This document shows, piece after piece, positions 10,445-22,082 of a DNA stretch of 64,000 nt. The DNA comes from Agelas oroides. Its lineage: Eukaryota; Porifera; Demospongiae; Agelasida; Agelasidae. The notes under the pieces are model-generated. The model made no database searches. It worked only from the letters and a program-made list of their open reading frames with translations, and was not told the origin of the DNA. Each line of letters begins with the position of its first letter. The first letter of the stretch is position 1. Position numbers and translations under genes: made by a program. Where the stretch lies: positions 6,263,754-6,327,753 of the forward strand of contig OX422191.1 in the NCBI GenBank assembly GCA_949130485.1, written 5' to 3'.

Positions 10445-11450
10445 GGGTGCAGTTAATGCAATTCTTGTGGTACCTGTAAGTTTGGGTGATTAGGAGAAAA
10501 AGTGCTCTCTCTATATATGAACCTTACACTCCCTTTAATAATAATAAAGGTTGCAGGGGATGTATCTTTGGAAATGGTGATGGTCTTCTTCTCGGCCATC
10601 CAGATACAGCTTTGTTTCATTCCAGTGAAAAGCAGAGGCTGCTGTGTGGCCTTTCCTGAACAAATCAAAGAATTTTTCTTTGGTTTCAGGTGCAATAGGT
10701 CGAAAAGCTAGTACATGGGCAGACTCAAGAGGGTGGTTGTGAGTGAAAGATACTTGCACAATTGTTGGATGGCTTACTTGTAGTTGAATATGTCTGCTTT
10801 TTTGTTGACACTGTCACAGTTAATTTAAGGGTTGATGGGCATCTGGTTTTCTTCTGCCTTATATTCTGAACCAGTGGTTTCTTGATTTCATTTCAGCCGC
10901 CTTTTGTTTTTTGTTTCAATTTCAATGACTTTTCTTTGTGTTAACAGTGCATTTCAGCCTTATACAGGACTCGTTTCAGACCTGGAGCTCTTCCTCTTGT
11001 GTGACGATATGTGCATTTGCTGTGCTTCATCATGTTTTGTAACCACTCTTGTGCCTTCTCTGGGCGAGTGATGTTAATTCTTGAGGTTGCTTTGTATGCA
11101 TTGGCTGGAGCTCCCAAAAATCTCTCGGTTGGGAGCGTTTCCATTTCTGTTACCATGTATGTGATTCCACTTTCATTTGGCAGTAATTCTTGCAGTGGTT
11201 TGCTGAGATTTACCCATGCTGTCGGTTCACTTTGCAGGTCTTGTTTGCCAAGCAGTAAATGCTGTGGGACTGTTGCTGGGATCGGAACTGTCATTAGGGT
11301 GAGAACCTTCAGACATGTGATTTGTACTGTCGTAAGTGCTCTCATTTGCAGTGTTTTGGAGTGATTGGAACATTTGCCGATCATAAATTTTGTCTTCTCC
11401 AATTTCATTGGCATTTGATAAATAGTATGCAGAATTATGTTCCAATACAA
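10445..11450 (-). pseudogene. FAR1/MULE-like transposase N-terminal region, fragmented
   Basis: Two minus-strand frames form one domain order. About 11230-10941: WVNLSKPLQELLPNES, then EKAQEWLQNMMKHSKCTYRH and LKRVLYKAEMHC, a zinc-binding FAR1-like opening. About 10890-10535, after a frameshift: KKTRCPSTLKLTV, then VQVSFTHNHPLESAHVLAFR and LFRKGHTAASAFHWNE, the conserved HNHP and GHT-x-x-SA elements of MULE-type transposon proteins. The Ser/Asn-rich N-terminal sequence (near 11440-11240) lies in yet another frame. No transposase core follows; the frame ends in TTATTATTATTA-type sequence near 10540. Inferred to be a transposon remnant rather than a host gene. Confidence 0.55.
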
Positions 11451-11474
11451 AATTGCAGACTATGTTGCTATTAC

Positions 11475-12151
11475 CTGTTTGAACACCATTGGAGTGTTGA
11501 GGAGCAGACAGTATGCATACTGTGGGAAGAAGGTATGCACTGAGGGGTGATGCAGATCCTTAATGACTTATACACATACCTGCATGACAAAGACACCAAA
11601 ATATGTCCCATTAAACTGCTCTGGAATGTCCTCAAAAAGTGGTATACAGAGCAAGTCAAACCGTTACATATAATGGAGAACAGCTTACATCGCTTACTCT
11701 GTGAATGTGAAATGTCCACTCATTCCAGTTGAAGGGTAATGTGCACCTAGCATCTCTGCCTCAGCATCACAGAAGTTCCTATGCATAATAAGTAATTTGT
11801 TCAACAAATATGCTTTAGAGCATCCTAGCTGGAGTTAACAGTGTTGGGTGAATAAGAGGTAAGAGAAAAATTAAGAGGATCTACAGTTACTTGTGTTTGC
11901 AGGAAACAGAAGAAAAGTTTTCTTTTGTTTCCACACATGTGAAGTAAGGACAAGTCTCTGGTAGAAAGGAGTCATAATACTCCATCCTCCTTTTCTTTGG
12001 TTCAATTGCCTAACATAAAAGTGTGTATGCGACAAACAGTGTGACGCTCTGCATGTCTTCCTTGTACAGAGTGTGTGGGACGTACCATGAGAGTCCAGTG
12101 ATCCCCTCCTGGGTTGAGAAACCACAGCACTATGTCAGCTCCAACAACATC
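11475..12151 (-). pseudogene. Ulp1/SENP-like cysteine protease remnant, nucleophile position changed
   Basis: Spliced-looking minus-strand pieces. Exon 12086-12151 (AG/GT, 22 codons) encodes DVVGADIVLWFLNPGGDHWT with the His region of C48 peptidases. The next piece from 12010 encodes AIEPKKRRMEYYDSFLPE, matching the W-L-V-V-D..K-I-E-Y-DS segment. A piece ending at 11580 encodes IPLFEDIPEQFNGTYFGVFV, and exon 11475-11519 encodes YAYCLLLNTPMVFKQ. In the family the third block reads DCGVF with the nucleophilic Cys; here it reads YFGVF. An in-frame TAA lies 5' of that block, and no acceptor with matching phase was found. Probably a dead protease, lying just upstream of the FAR1-like remnant on the same strand. 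MULE elements carrying Ulp1-like proteases are known, so the two may share an origin. Confidence 0.55.
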
Positions 12152-13720
12152 CTGTGAAGTCACAGCTTTCCTTGTGAACTTTCTCTATGAGTGTTACTAA
12201 ATTTGTGCAAACACTGACTCATTTAGAATATTAGTGTCCAGGATTCCATAACAGCATACCATAGTATAGCTATACTAAGATCCATTATTATGTTTGATCA
12301 TTTAGTACCTTGTGTGTCTTCCAATACTTTGTTGCATCTGCATGGCTCTTGCTTTCCAAAAGTGCAATGTACTGGCTTGAAAGAACTTCCACCTTAGTAC
12401 CAAATCTGTAGATTATTCATTGGACTGTGGTATCAAACAATGTGTAAATCACATTATACTGAATACCTTGTTTGCCTCCTTTGCCAGTAGTGCAAGGTAT
12501 GCTTCAATTCCCTGAATAGAGACATGTCTAAGCTTAATTTGTAATGACTATTTCATTTTACTAACATTATAGTCAGACAGCAAAGAGCCATTTCTTAGCC
12601 TCATCAGCTCCTTCTTTTTCAGTATCACATTCTAGTACATGTAGTATGGCCTCCCCATCTAAGTTTGCATCCATAACACTGCTCAATCGGTAGTACTACA
12701 CACTCGCTCTCAAGACTAACTATTTCCCGCCAATTGGTTCGAATATATGTACAACCATGCTTTCTATTGCGCATGCGCTAAGCGGCCGAAATTCTGAGTC
12801 TAAGCTAGTCACGTGCCCAGCCGTCCACGCGCGCCCCCCGCGAGACTAAGTGTAAGCCAGAAAGTGGGCCCAAAAGAGATATTGGCGCTAGCTGGTCTAG
12901 ACTAGCTGGTAGCTGGACGAATAGCCTCTCTGCCCAGACCTATCTGTGTAGCTGCCTTTGCTTGGAGACTTGAGTGTTCGATACACACCATCTGCTTTAC
13001 CCACGGTCATCTATGTAAGTTGTACGTTACATGTACTGTGATTTGAGGGAGCTTAGCCCCCTTCCCGGGTTCCTCCCTGGCTTTTCGGTCGCAACAAAGG
13101 CTGGGAGAAGCCTGCATGGGAACGAGGCTAAGAGAGGTACCTGGGGCGAGCCTGAGCTTCGTTTGGCAAGGGGTGGTCACTCCATTAGCTGGTTACAATT
13201 TGTTACCGCCTAAATTTGGCTGTAACCCTGTGACCACACCTCAAATTGTTAGTGACGCCGGCACCATGGTTAGGGATGAGGCTATTATGCTCAAAAATTC
13301 ATCCTTTATGCTATGCTGGAATGCTTCTAACTATGCTGTTGGTGTGTCCCTATTATGCTCATGCAGCAAGTTTATCAATTCGTAGACTTTAGTTAAAACT
13401 GCGTCCCCCAAGATGCTCACACCAACAAAATTAGCGCTGCTATCCTTAATTTAGAGTGCAGTGGGACTTAGCTGGTTTTATCATGATCTTTATCAAAGCA
13501 AACTTCACCACAAAGGAGGAGTCAGACATGAAACATCCCTTATGAATAGAAAGACATACCTCTAACAGCTTTATACCTGTGCGTGCAGCCAGAAGCACCT
13601 AGTGCTCAATGTTGCCTTCCGATTATTCTCGATTATGCTCGCTCCGCAGAGCTACCAATTATTCCGGAAACTATGCCTGCATATTAGCCGCATCCCTAAC
13701 CATGGTGTACAAATTTAATT
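12152..13720. other. Gene-free stretch; one palindromic repeat
   Basis: No coding region recognised. GC-rich sequence at 12780-12850. At 13048-13135 is an imperfect palindrome of the dispersed TTCCC(A/G)GG family (CTTAGCCCCCTTCCCGGG against GGGAACGAGGCTAAG). CACGTG occurs near 12811. Confidence 0.4.
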
Positions 13721-14850
13721 TCTTTGACTCTGCACTGCTCTGTCTCTCTTGCAATGTGTGAGAAAGCCTTTGTGACCAGGCCACAATTAGAACCCCAAGA
13801 CCATATTGTCATCCCAGTCACGAATGTTAGTATGGCACAAGAGCTTATTGGTACTAATGGGAGTGCCCAACTATATCTAAAAGCTTTAACTGTGCATTAC
13901 CAGAACACACCATACAAACCATGCAGGTCTGTAGCTTGTCACTTGGTATAGTTTGTGCACATATCCTTACATGAGACAGTTGTTGTCATAAATGGCAGAG
14001 AAGTGCTTGCCATTAAGAGACACCCACATGATGGAACAATTTGTCTGACCTAGGCATGCAGCTACTTATGAATGTACACACTAAGTGGACTTCTGCTGAC
14101 CTCTCTTGTCTGTGAACACACAGCCTGGCTTGTCATACATATATAGTCCTCAGGCGCGTAGCAAGCTATTTCAAGGTGGTGTGGCCAAAGTCTACATACC
14201 GCATATAGTATATAGGGGAGTCTTGGAGGCATGCTCTCCCAGGAAAGTTTTGTTAAATTAGATGCTAGGAGATCGCTAGGCCCCAAATCTCATATGTTCT
14301 GCAATTCTTAGCCAACAGAATTTCGATACTCAGTGCAGTTAAGGCAGGCTCAACTTTTTTTCTGGTTCAAAAAGTGTGCATGCATGGTGTGTTGAAACCA
14401 TTCTGATTACTAACAGCTACACCCTTGGGTCTAATGAAGGTAATATTTGTATCCTATATACCCCAAAGATTAACCACAAACACTCCATTTCCATGGCAAT
14501 GACCCCACCCATTGTAAACAAAGCATTAATTTTTGCACAGCGCTTGTAGTTATTTCTCAAAATGTGGAATGTAAACACCAGATAAATAGTGGCAATTTTT
14601 TAATTTTGGCACCATTGGAAAGCTTACCATCTGAAGAACACGAATGTGCCTGGAAACTTGGTACAGCACCCTTCACAAACTAAACTAGACGAATGCAGGG
14701 CATTGTGGGGCGAGCCTGAGCAAGCAGTATGCCAAGGACTACAATTGCGCATGCGCAGTTCGTATACACACGTGCCCTTTCGCACTTCTTGTCACTCTTG
14801 TCGAGGTGTCGAAGTTGGCTTGGTGTTTTCTGAACGAGTCATGGCAGACA
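13721..14850. other. No recognisable gene
   Basis: A 75-codon plus-strand frame ending at 13951 (ELIGTNGSAQLYLKALTVHY) is protein-like, but I cannot place it and there is no supporting splice structure. The rest shows nothing identifiable. Confidence 0.3.
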
Positions 14851-14852
14851 TG

Positions 14853-15179
14853 CAGGGTTTCATACAGGATTTTGAGATGGGGAGGGAAAACAGGATGGTA
14901 GCAGGATGATAGTAGCGTGCGAAACGCGTGTGTGCCTACTCGGGGGGTCTGGGGGCATGCCCCCCCCCCCCCCCCCCAGGAAAATTTTGAATTTATATCC
15001 TCTCAGATTGCTTCTCACACAATCTGGGACAAAATTTCCAAACATTTTGATGACACACACTTATGTTCAGTAATATGTAAATAGCTAATCAAGATTTCTG
15101 GAGGGGGAAATTGTGGCTGGGGAGGGAAAATTCCAGCCCCCCCCCCCCCCCCCCCCCCCCCCCTCTGTATGAAACCCTG
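14853..15179. mobile_element. MITE with CAGGGTTTCATACAG ends and internal poly-C tracts (copy 1)
   Basis: Terminal inverted repeats CAGGGTTTCATACAG (left) and CTGTATGAAACCCTG (right). GACATG on both sides is a plausible 6-bp target duplication. Two long C homopolymers lie inside (about 14959-14978 and 15137-15163). The interior matches, in reverse orientation, the element at 38059-38366 (shared TCAGATTGCTTCT and AAAATTTTGAATTTA). No protein is encoded. Confidence 0.8.
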
Positions 15180-15474
15180 GACATGACTCTCTTTGTTGGA
15201 CAGTCTGAGCTGCGCGCCTAGCCCTGTCCCTCATTCGCCGTTTTCTCAACCGTTCCTCCCTTTGTTCCGCTGTCTCAGAGTCACAGCGTGCCCTCTCCCT
15301 CTCCTGCCTGCGTTGAAGCCTTCTCTCTCTCTCTCATCCACTGCTAATTCGGAGGTTAGCGGAGAGGAGACACGTTGATCTTTCGTAGAATTCATACTGT
15401 GAACTACAAAAGCAAGACTAACACCGAAACTGTCTGGCAGTACAAGACTTTCCGGGCAGTATATTGACTTCCAG

Positions 15475-15750
15475 TTGACTTCTCTTGCGGTCACGGAAGC
15501 CATGTACACTAATGCGATATTGGAAGCCCTACATACTTCGTGTGACCAAGCGCGGCACGCAGATGATTCTCTTGCGGTCACGGAAGCCATGTATGCGAAT
15601 GCGATATTGGAAGCCCAACATACTTCGTGTGACCAAGCGCGGCACGCAGATGATTCTCTTGCGGTCACGGAAGCCATGTACGCGAATGCGATATTGGAAG
15701 CCCTACATACTTCGTGCGACCAAGCGCAGCACGCGGGTGACGGTCGTACG
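15475..15750 (+). repeat. Three 90-bp tandem repeats, open in frame
   Basis: Three nearly identical units. Ninety is divisible by three, so each unit translates to the same 30 residues (SLAVTEAMYANAILEA, then HTSCDQARHADD) in one plus-strand frame from the ATG at 15502, which follows a short upstream open stretch. A minus-strand frame is also open through the array. An (ATA)n tract follows at 15750-15780. No splice sites or domain support a gene, so coding status is unknown. Confidence 0.8.
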
Positions 15751-15781
<31 letters not shown>

Positions 15782-15782
15782 A
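15751..15782 (+). repeat. (ATA)n microsatellite
   Basis: About ten uninterrupted ATA units immediately after the 90-bp array. Confidence 0.95.
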
Positions 15783-15789
15783 TATATGA

Positions 15790-18100
15790 AATCTCCCAGT
15801 TGTACCGTCTATGTGGGGGCTCGCTCAGGCTCGCCCCAATAAAAGCCAAAAATTGCTGATTTTGGGGCTAAAACGGACAGACACTTGCACATTACAACTT
15901 ACCATGGCTTGTACATTGTATGTATGCTCTGTTTTACCCGGGTTCTAATACAGCAATTGCCGCAGAGAAATTTCAGCTCCAAACAGCCTTGTTCTACCTT
16001 CCGCAAAACGGTACAAGTTACACTGTTCACTAGCAGCTGGCTTTGTGCGGCTCGCTTATGAATTTAATTATGCCTACAGCTGCCTGAGCATGCCAATGGT
16101 GAACTATTAGCGAGCCTCGAGGTCGACTTCAGGAAATTCTGTGCTGGACCAAGCCGAGAGTGAAGGCACAAGGTCAGCTCGCCGATCTTCAGGCAGTCAG
16201 ACCTGTTACAGGATAGAAATAGGACTCTGTACCAAAGCTAGCATAGATAGCAGCACTGAAACTATCAATAGCTACTGCCATGTGCATGGCATCCTTTCTA
16301 CTGTACTCCAGGAGACTTAGATATGAGATACATACGAGACACTCGCTGAGGCTAGCTATGGTGGCACCACAGCTTACGCTGGTAAGCTACACTGTTTACT
16401 TCGCACAATCTACATTGCAAACACAGAACCACACCTAAGGCTTCTACACTACTTGCAAATATAATTAGATTAAGCAGTTAGGTAATTAGATAAATGCAGA
16501 GACGCACGCCAGATTCACTACACTTGTACAGATTTGACCTGATAACTGCACTGAGTAGTTGCAAACGTAGTCTGTGTGAGGTAGTGATCGCAGATTGTGG
16601 GTAACTTAGTGCACATAGCAGCTCCATATGGACACTCATGTCCAGAGATGCCAACAGCATTGCCATCACTGCAAAAGATTTGCTTGGAGATTGCTTCTTA
16701 TCTGTGATCATAGGCAGGATAGATTCTGATTCACATTAAGTACTAAATGAGTAGTCTTGTTCCCAGGCTCCCGGCCAGCTTTCCGTTGCTGGCACTACGT
16801 ACGAGTTTTGTTGCAGTAAGGAATGGCCATCGAGTAAACTGAAATGGGGTGAAAATCCTAATGCAAGGTTATCAGTGAAATTTTTGCGGTGCTGGGCAGC
16901 TGTTATCCGAGGGATTTATGCATCGTGCAAGTCCAGTATGGTTGGTGAGATCTGTTGTCAGTTGTTGGTGATTTTTTTCATATGCTAATTTGCATCCGAT
17001 GGTTTAGTAACTTATTTCTGACATTTTTGGGAGTCCAGTCCAGTCCAATCCAGTCCAGTCCAGTCCACTTCAGTCCAGTGATTAGTAACACTTGATTCAA
17101 GTTATACCACCTATAACTGAAATTGCGTTATGAATGCCATGAAGCACTGCAAATATAGCAGTGGGTTCTCTTACAGTTTGCTAGCTTGTACTAAGCACCT
17201 ACCTCAAATCTACCCTACCAGGGTTGTAGTCTCAAAACGGAGATAACAGTGAAGAAAGCACTTGGCTCAACAGCAGTGGTCTCAATTTTGCACATGGAGT
17301 TTGCCTACACTTTCAGTGGGAGCCAGATTGTAGGTACAGTTCAAGAAAGTGCTAGTATTCATTCAACACAACCAAAAAATGCACTCAATTTCATTATGTA
17401 ATGGGGCAGAACATTTCTTGAATTACAATCACAAAATGTAGCCATTACTAGGCAATTTCTCGCTAAGGAGAGAATGATTTGAACAATGAAACCCTTGGCA
17501 TGTGCGATTTTGAGTCCCTTGGAAACCATAAACACCTTTGCACTTAACGCACATGTGGTTGTATAGGTTTCCGCAGGGCTCTAAATACCATAGATCCCTC
17601 GATTTCATTGCATAACCTGTATTAATTTATACTCCTGATATAGCACTTAATATATAACACTTTAATTTTAGTTAAAATTGCTGCTATCCTCAGTATGCAT
17701 GTAGTCTATGTAGTCACTAATAACTGGTGAAGTTTGTATGTACACAAAACCTCCCGGTAGAGGCACATGGACAGAGGTAGCCTCATTCACAAGCAAGCTA
17801 TCCCTAAATGCGTACTGCAAGCGACAGAAAGCTGGGCGAGCCCTAGAAACAAGGCTAGGACAGCTATGTAGACAAAGATGTGTCAGACTGATGTAAACAA
17901 AGCTGTCACATTTAACAAATAAACACATAATCTCAAGACTCCCATTGACATAGCAACATGCATGGGAGATTTACAGATCCTGCAAAGTCTGTGTTACATT
18001 GTAGTTGCCTTTTGTGTATGCTTAATTATGTTTCAATTGTTTTGTTGAAGTATTTCTGATGTTTTAGGAGGTCCAGTCCCAGAGGTGGTTGGACATTGTA
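15790..18100. other. Gene-free repeat-rich stretch
   Basis: No gene recognised. A pentanucleotide (CAGTC)n-like tract lies at 17033-17078 (GTCCAGTCCAGTCCAATCC). Copies of the TTCCCAGGC / AACAAGGC dispersed repeat lie at 16757-16800 and 17820-17865. Confidence 0.5.
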
Positions 18101-18101
18101 A

Positions 18102-19130
18102 GGGATAAAATCTTGGAGCTGCCCAAAGAAAGCTTGCTGGTAGTTCTGTTATAGCATACAGAAGCTGATCTCAGCCTGATCCCCAAGCAAAACTCAACAG
18201 GATAGCAGAAAACACCTGTTTATATATCACTGCAAAAAATACTTGGTTAAAATGAACACAAGTGCATGGTTACTGCAGTTTCAGGGTTCATTGAACAGGT
18301 GGGTAATATGATTAAAGGAATTCCAAAACACATTTATCATCCATCAACGCCCTCACAATTCCATCTAGCTTCAAAGAGCTAGCACAGACACTTGTCTACT
18401 ATAGCCAGTTCATATGCAACCATCAGCTGGCTGTTATCCAGTTCAGAACCGGATACTAGCCAGCAGATGGCTGCATGTGAACTGGTATACGTTGGCTAGC
18501 AAACAAGTGTCTTTGAAGCTTGATGGATTGTGAGGGGGTTGATAGATGATAATTGAAGGGTTAAGAACCAGAATGGTCTATCCTGTACCAAAAACATTTG
18601 CATGCTCAATCTAGTCAATGACTGCTGTGCTTAATGTATACTAGAGTTATAGAAACCACTAAGGTCCTGCATGTTGCAGCATCCCAGTTTCATACCTGGA
18701 TACTTGCAATAGGATACCTGTGCATGCATTTAAAATTCCCCAGTAAAATTTTTATGCCCAATTCCATAGTAAGAACAAATTGTTCAATGATACATAGAAA
18801 TCCCGCAGGAAGTTCATTGACTCCTACATGCCCAGGCAGATGAGTTGTGCTTCAAGTTAGTAACAAAATTCTCAATAATGGTATGCTTAATTCCATAGTA
18901 AGAAATGAATTGCTTATTATACCACAGGCAGTTTAGCAACACTTATAATTATATAGTATGCTTAATTGGCTTGGGAATGTAATTAACTGTGCATTAAATT
19001 ACTTTCTGAGCCAGTTGAGCACACTAAAACCAGTAAGTTTTGCTTGGGGATCAGGCTGGGATTAGCTTCTGTGTGTCATAACAAAGTTACCAGCAAGCTT
19101 TTATTGACCGGCTCCAAGACTTGATTTTAT
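18102..19130. mobile_element. About 1-kb foldback element with 90-bp inverted ends
   Basis: The left arm 18102-18194 and right arm 19035-19130 are imperfect reverse complements (AGCTTGCTGGTA, CAGCCTGATCCCCAAGCAAA). A second palindrome is nested inside at 18338-18551 (arms include TCATCCATCAACGCCCTCAC and GACACTTGT). No transposase frame. A (CAGTC)n tract follows at 19135-19180. Confidence 0.75.
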
Positions 19131-19134
19131 ATGT

Positions 19135-19185
19135 TCAGTCCAGTCCAGTCCAGTCCAGTCCAGTCCAGTCCACTTCAGTCCAGTG
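19135..19185 (+). repeat. (CAGTC)n tract
   Basis: Tandem CAGTC units ending in CACTTCAGTCCAGTGATTAG. The same tail follows the tract at 17033-17078, so both belong to one repeat family. Confidence 0.85.
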
Positions 19186-19384
19186 ATTAGTGACACCCAG
19201 TTGAATCACAAGTGGTATAAGTTAAATTTACAGGTGATATAAGTGATTTGAACTACCTGCAATTGACCAATCAGATTGCAGTATTTCATTTAGTATTAGT
19301 ATACACATGCACAGATACACTCTGAGTACAGACGGTATATCCAAATTGTTCCACACTGAGACAGTAAACCCACTATACTCTATC

Positions 19385-19500
19385 AAGAGCACATGATGAC
19401 GTCAAAAATGATGACTGGAGCATGATGACGTCAAAAATGACATCATCATGCTCCAGTCATCATAAGGGTGAAAGTCTTTCACCCTTATGATGACTGGAAC
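19385..19500. repeat. Compound hairpin with two TGACGTCA sites
   Basis: Inverted segments (ATGATGACTGGAGCATGATG with its complement, and AAGGGTGAAAG/CTTTCACCCTT) form a foldback about 330 bp upstream of the TRIM-NHL start. Perfect CRE-type octamers TGACGTCA lie at 19397-19404 and 19426-19433. Confidence 0.7.
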
Positions 19501-19829
19501 ATTCAGTCCAAACATCTGCAAAGTTATTTACAAACTCAAGTGGGTATCAGATAACCATAAAAACAAATGCTATAACTAAACTGAGTTGTAAGAGAATGAC
19601 TTTCTGCATGCAAATTGAGTACATGGGCTGATTGATGAGAAGTAACAAATCTACTTTACTTTTAATTCCTTTCTCAATTCCTATGTACAAAAGTGAGAGT
19701 GGTAAGAAGTTGTTAGGATTACAAGGAAGGGTAATCACTAACTTGGGTAGTTTCTGTAACACTGTCAGCAGTTATTACACCAGGCTTCTTTTGTATCTTT
19801 CAGATATGTATACATCCATTCACTGTTAA

Positions 19830-22082
19830 ATGGCTGAACATCATAACATAACCCAGAAGGTCCTCAAAACGTTGAAGGAGCAGCTCACCTGTGGAGTCTG
19901 TCTCGACTCCTACAAAGATCCCAGACTGCTCCAGTGCTTTCACGTTTTCTGTAAAGACTGTCTTGAGCAACTTGTGGTCCAAGATCACCAAGGGTTGTCC
20001 CTGAGCTGCCCCAACTGTCGTCAATCCAGCCTCCTCCCACCAGGTAGTGTTTCAGGGCTCCAGTCAGCATTCCACACCAACCACCTTTTTGAGATTCAAG
20101 ATGCCTTACAGAAACTCAAAGAACCGCAGAAAACTAAGTGCGAAAAATGTGAAATGCAAATTGCAACCGGTTTCTGTCGTGACTGTGGCCAGTTTATTTG
20201 TGCAAAATGCACTGAAATACATCAAATCTGGAAAGAGCTCTCCTCTCATGAAATGGTCACCATTGATCAACTTCAAGTTGAGGTCACACGATTTGTTCCA
20301 CCAAAGAAGAAGGAAATGTTCTGTTCCAAGCACCCTACCAAGGAGCTGGATCTCTACTGTGAAAGCTGTGAGGAGCTGATCTGTCGTGACTGTATTGTCC
20401 GAGTACATCGTGACCACCAATATGATCTTGTTCCTGATGCTTTCCCAAAGCACAAAGATGCGATTGTTTTCAGTTTGCAGCCAGTAGAACAACAACTAGG
20501 AGTGGTGAACAAAGCACTTGAGCAGTTTGACACAAAATCCCACAACATCAAAGGTCAGCGAGAAATGGTTGCTGAAAATATTCACAAAGCCATTAAAAGG
20601 TTGCAAGATCTTCTAGAGACCAGGAAAATGGAGCTAATTGGCCAGTTGGATCAAATTACTCAGCAGAAGCTCAAATCCTTAGCTGCTCAGAAAGATCAAA
20701 TTGAGCTAGTTCAGACCAAGTTGAGCAGCTGCCTAGATTTTGTAAATGAAAGCCTACGAACTGGAAGCCAGAAAGAAATCCTAGCCATGAAGAAACCAGT
20801 GTTAAAGCAGATCAAAGAAATCACAGCTGACTTCGAGCCCAATGCTCTAGTGCCACAGCAGTATGCTGACATGAAGTTCTATGGTTATTCTAATCTCCTT
20901 CAGTCTTGTCAGCAGTTTGGCAAAGTCTATACCCATCCAGTTTCTCCAGAGATGTGCTTTGCAACAGGTAAGGGGTTAGAGCCAGTAGCAGTCGTTGGAG
21001 AGCAAACTACTGTAGTAATGCATGCAATAGATGTTGAAGGCAGAGAGTGTGACAAGCCACTTGAAAATTTAAAATGCGAACTTGTGTCAGAAGCTAAGGA
21101 CCTTGTAGTTGAGTGCACAGTGGAAAAGAAGAATAGCCAGTATGAAATAACCTACCAGCCAACCCAGAGGGGAAAACACCAGTTGTGCATTACAGTAGAG
21201 GGAGTACATATCAAAGATTGTCCATTTATCATAGTGGCAATCCAAAGATTTGGCTCTCCAATCCTAACAATTGAAGGATTTTCTTCGCCCCATGGTGTGG
21301 CAGTCGGTGACAATGGAGAGATTGTTGTCGCTGCATCTGCAATTCACGAACACGAATGTATCTCAATTTTCGCTCAAGATGGGAAGAAAATCAGATCATT
21401 TGGGACATTTGGATCTGCTGAGGGTCAGTTCTATTCCCCGACTGGTATTGCAATTGATAGCACTGGCAACATTCTTGTTGCTGATGGAGGCAACCATCAT
21501 ATCCAGAAATTCACAGCAGAAGGAGTGTTTCTCAAAGCAGTTGGTAGGAAGGGTAGTGGAAATTTGGAATTTGACTATCCTGTTGGTATTGGCATAAACC
21601 ACAAGAACAACAAAGTATACGTTTGTGATCGATGGAATCACAGAGTTCAGATTCTGAATGAGGACCTGACATTCTCTAGCACCATTACAGGTTTTGATAA
21701 ATGCTGTTGGGATGATGGGTACTTTAAATTTCCTTGGGATGTTGCATTTGACAGTACTGGGAATATTTACATTGCTGACAGTTGGAACAGTTGTATCCAA
21801 GTCTTCACACCAGACGGAGTGTTTTTGAGAAGGTTTGGGAATCGGTTTAGCGATGTGGACTTTCCCTCCAGTGTTAGCATAGACTCCAACGATTTAGTGT
21901 ATGTCACTTCAAGGAACAACCATCATGTTTCAATATTCACCTGCTTAGGAGAGTTTGTACAATCATTTGGGGCGAAGGGAGAAGAACCAGGAGAATTAAA
22001 TATGCCTTGTGGAATAGCTGTGGATACAAGTGGACTAGTTTACGTTAGTGACGGAAACAACAATCGGGTGCAGATATTTTGA
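19830..22082 (+). CDS. TRIM-NHL protein (TRIM2/3/71-like), 750 aa
   Basis: A single uninterrupted 2,253-bp frame. RING finger with all ligands visible (C21, C24, C36, H38, C41, C44, C60, C63); B-box-like zinc region at about 104-142 and a B-box at 161-200 (FCSKHPTKELDLYC, CRDCIVRVHRDH); coiled coil at about 215-330; filamin-type Ig domain at about 376-468 (YEITYQPTQRGKHQLCITVE); six NHL repeats at about 471-750 with the usual GIAID-TGNILVADGGNH and VYVSDGNNNRVQIF patterns. Family role: RING-dependent E3 ubiquitin ligase, with the NHL propeller binding RNA or protein; cytoplasmic. The length is usual for the family. A TTTCAG acceptor-like site 25 bp upstream of the ATG suggests a 5' UTR intron. 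TRIM-NHL genes are often single-exon and expanded in sponges and cnidarians, so orthology to one vertebrate TRIM is not claimed. Confidence 0.95.
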   Translation: MAEHHNITQKVLKTLKEQLTCGVCLDSYKDPRLLQCFHVFCKDCLEQLVVQDHQGLSLSCPNCRQSSLLPPGSVSGLQSAFHTNHLFEIQDALQKLKEPQKTKCEKCEMQIATGFCRDCGQFICAKCTEIHQIWKELSSHEMVTIDQLQVEVTRFVPPKKKEMFCSKHPTKELDLYCESCEELICRDCIVRVHRDHQYDLVPDAFPKHKDAIVFSLQPVEQQLGVVNKALEQFDTKSHNIKGQREMVAENIHKAIKRLQDLLETRKMELIGQLDQITQQKLKSLAAQKDQIELVQTKLSSCLDFVNESLRTGSQKEILAMKKPVLKQIKEITADFEPNALVPQQYADMKFYGYSNLLQSCQQFGKVYTHPVSPEMCFATGKGLEPVAVVGEQTTVVMHAIDVEGRECDKPLENLKCELVSEAKDLVVECTVEKKNSQYEITYQPTQRGKHQLCITVEGVHIKDCPFIIVAIQRFGSPILTIEGFSSPHGVAVGDNGEIVVAASAIHEHECISIFAQDGKKIRSFGTFGSAEGQFYSPTGIAIDSTGNILVADGGNHHIQKFTAEGVFLKAVGRKGSGNLEFDYPVGIGINHKNNKVYVCDRWNHRVQILNEDLTFSSTITGFDKCCWDDGYFKFPWDVAFDSTGNIYIADSWNSCIQVFTPDGVFLRRFGNRFSDVDFPSSVSIDSNDLVYVTSRNNHHVSIFTCLGEFVQSFGAKGEEPGELNMPCGIAVDTSGLVYVSDGNNNRVQIF

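Noticed and set aside
19800..21800. Several antisense frames of 60-134 codons within the TRIM-NHL gene
   Set aside because: Shadows of the intact 750-aa frame.
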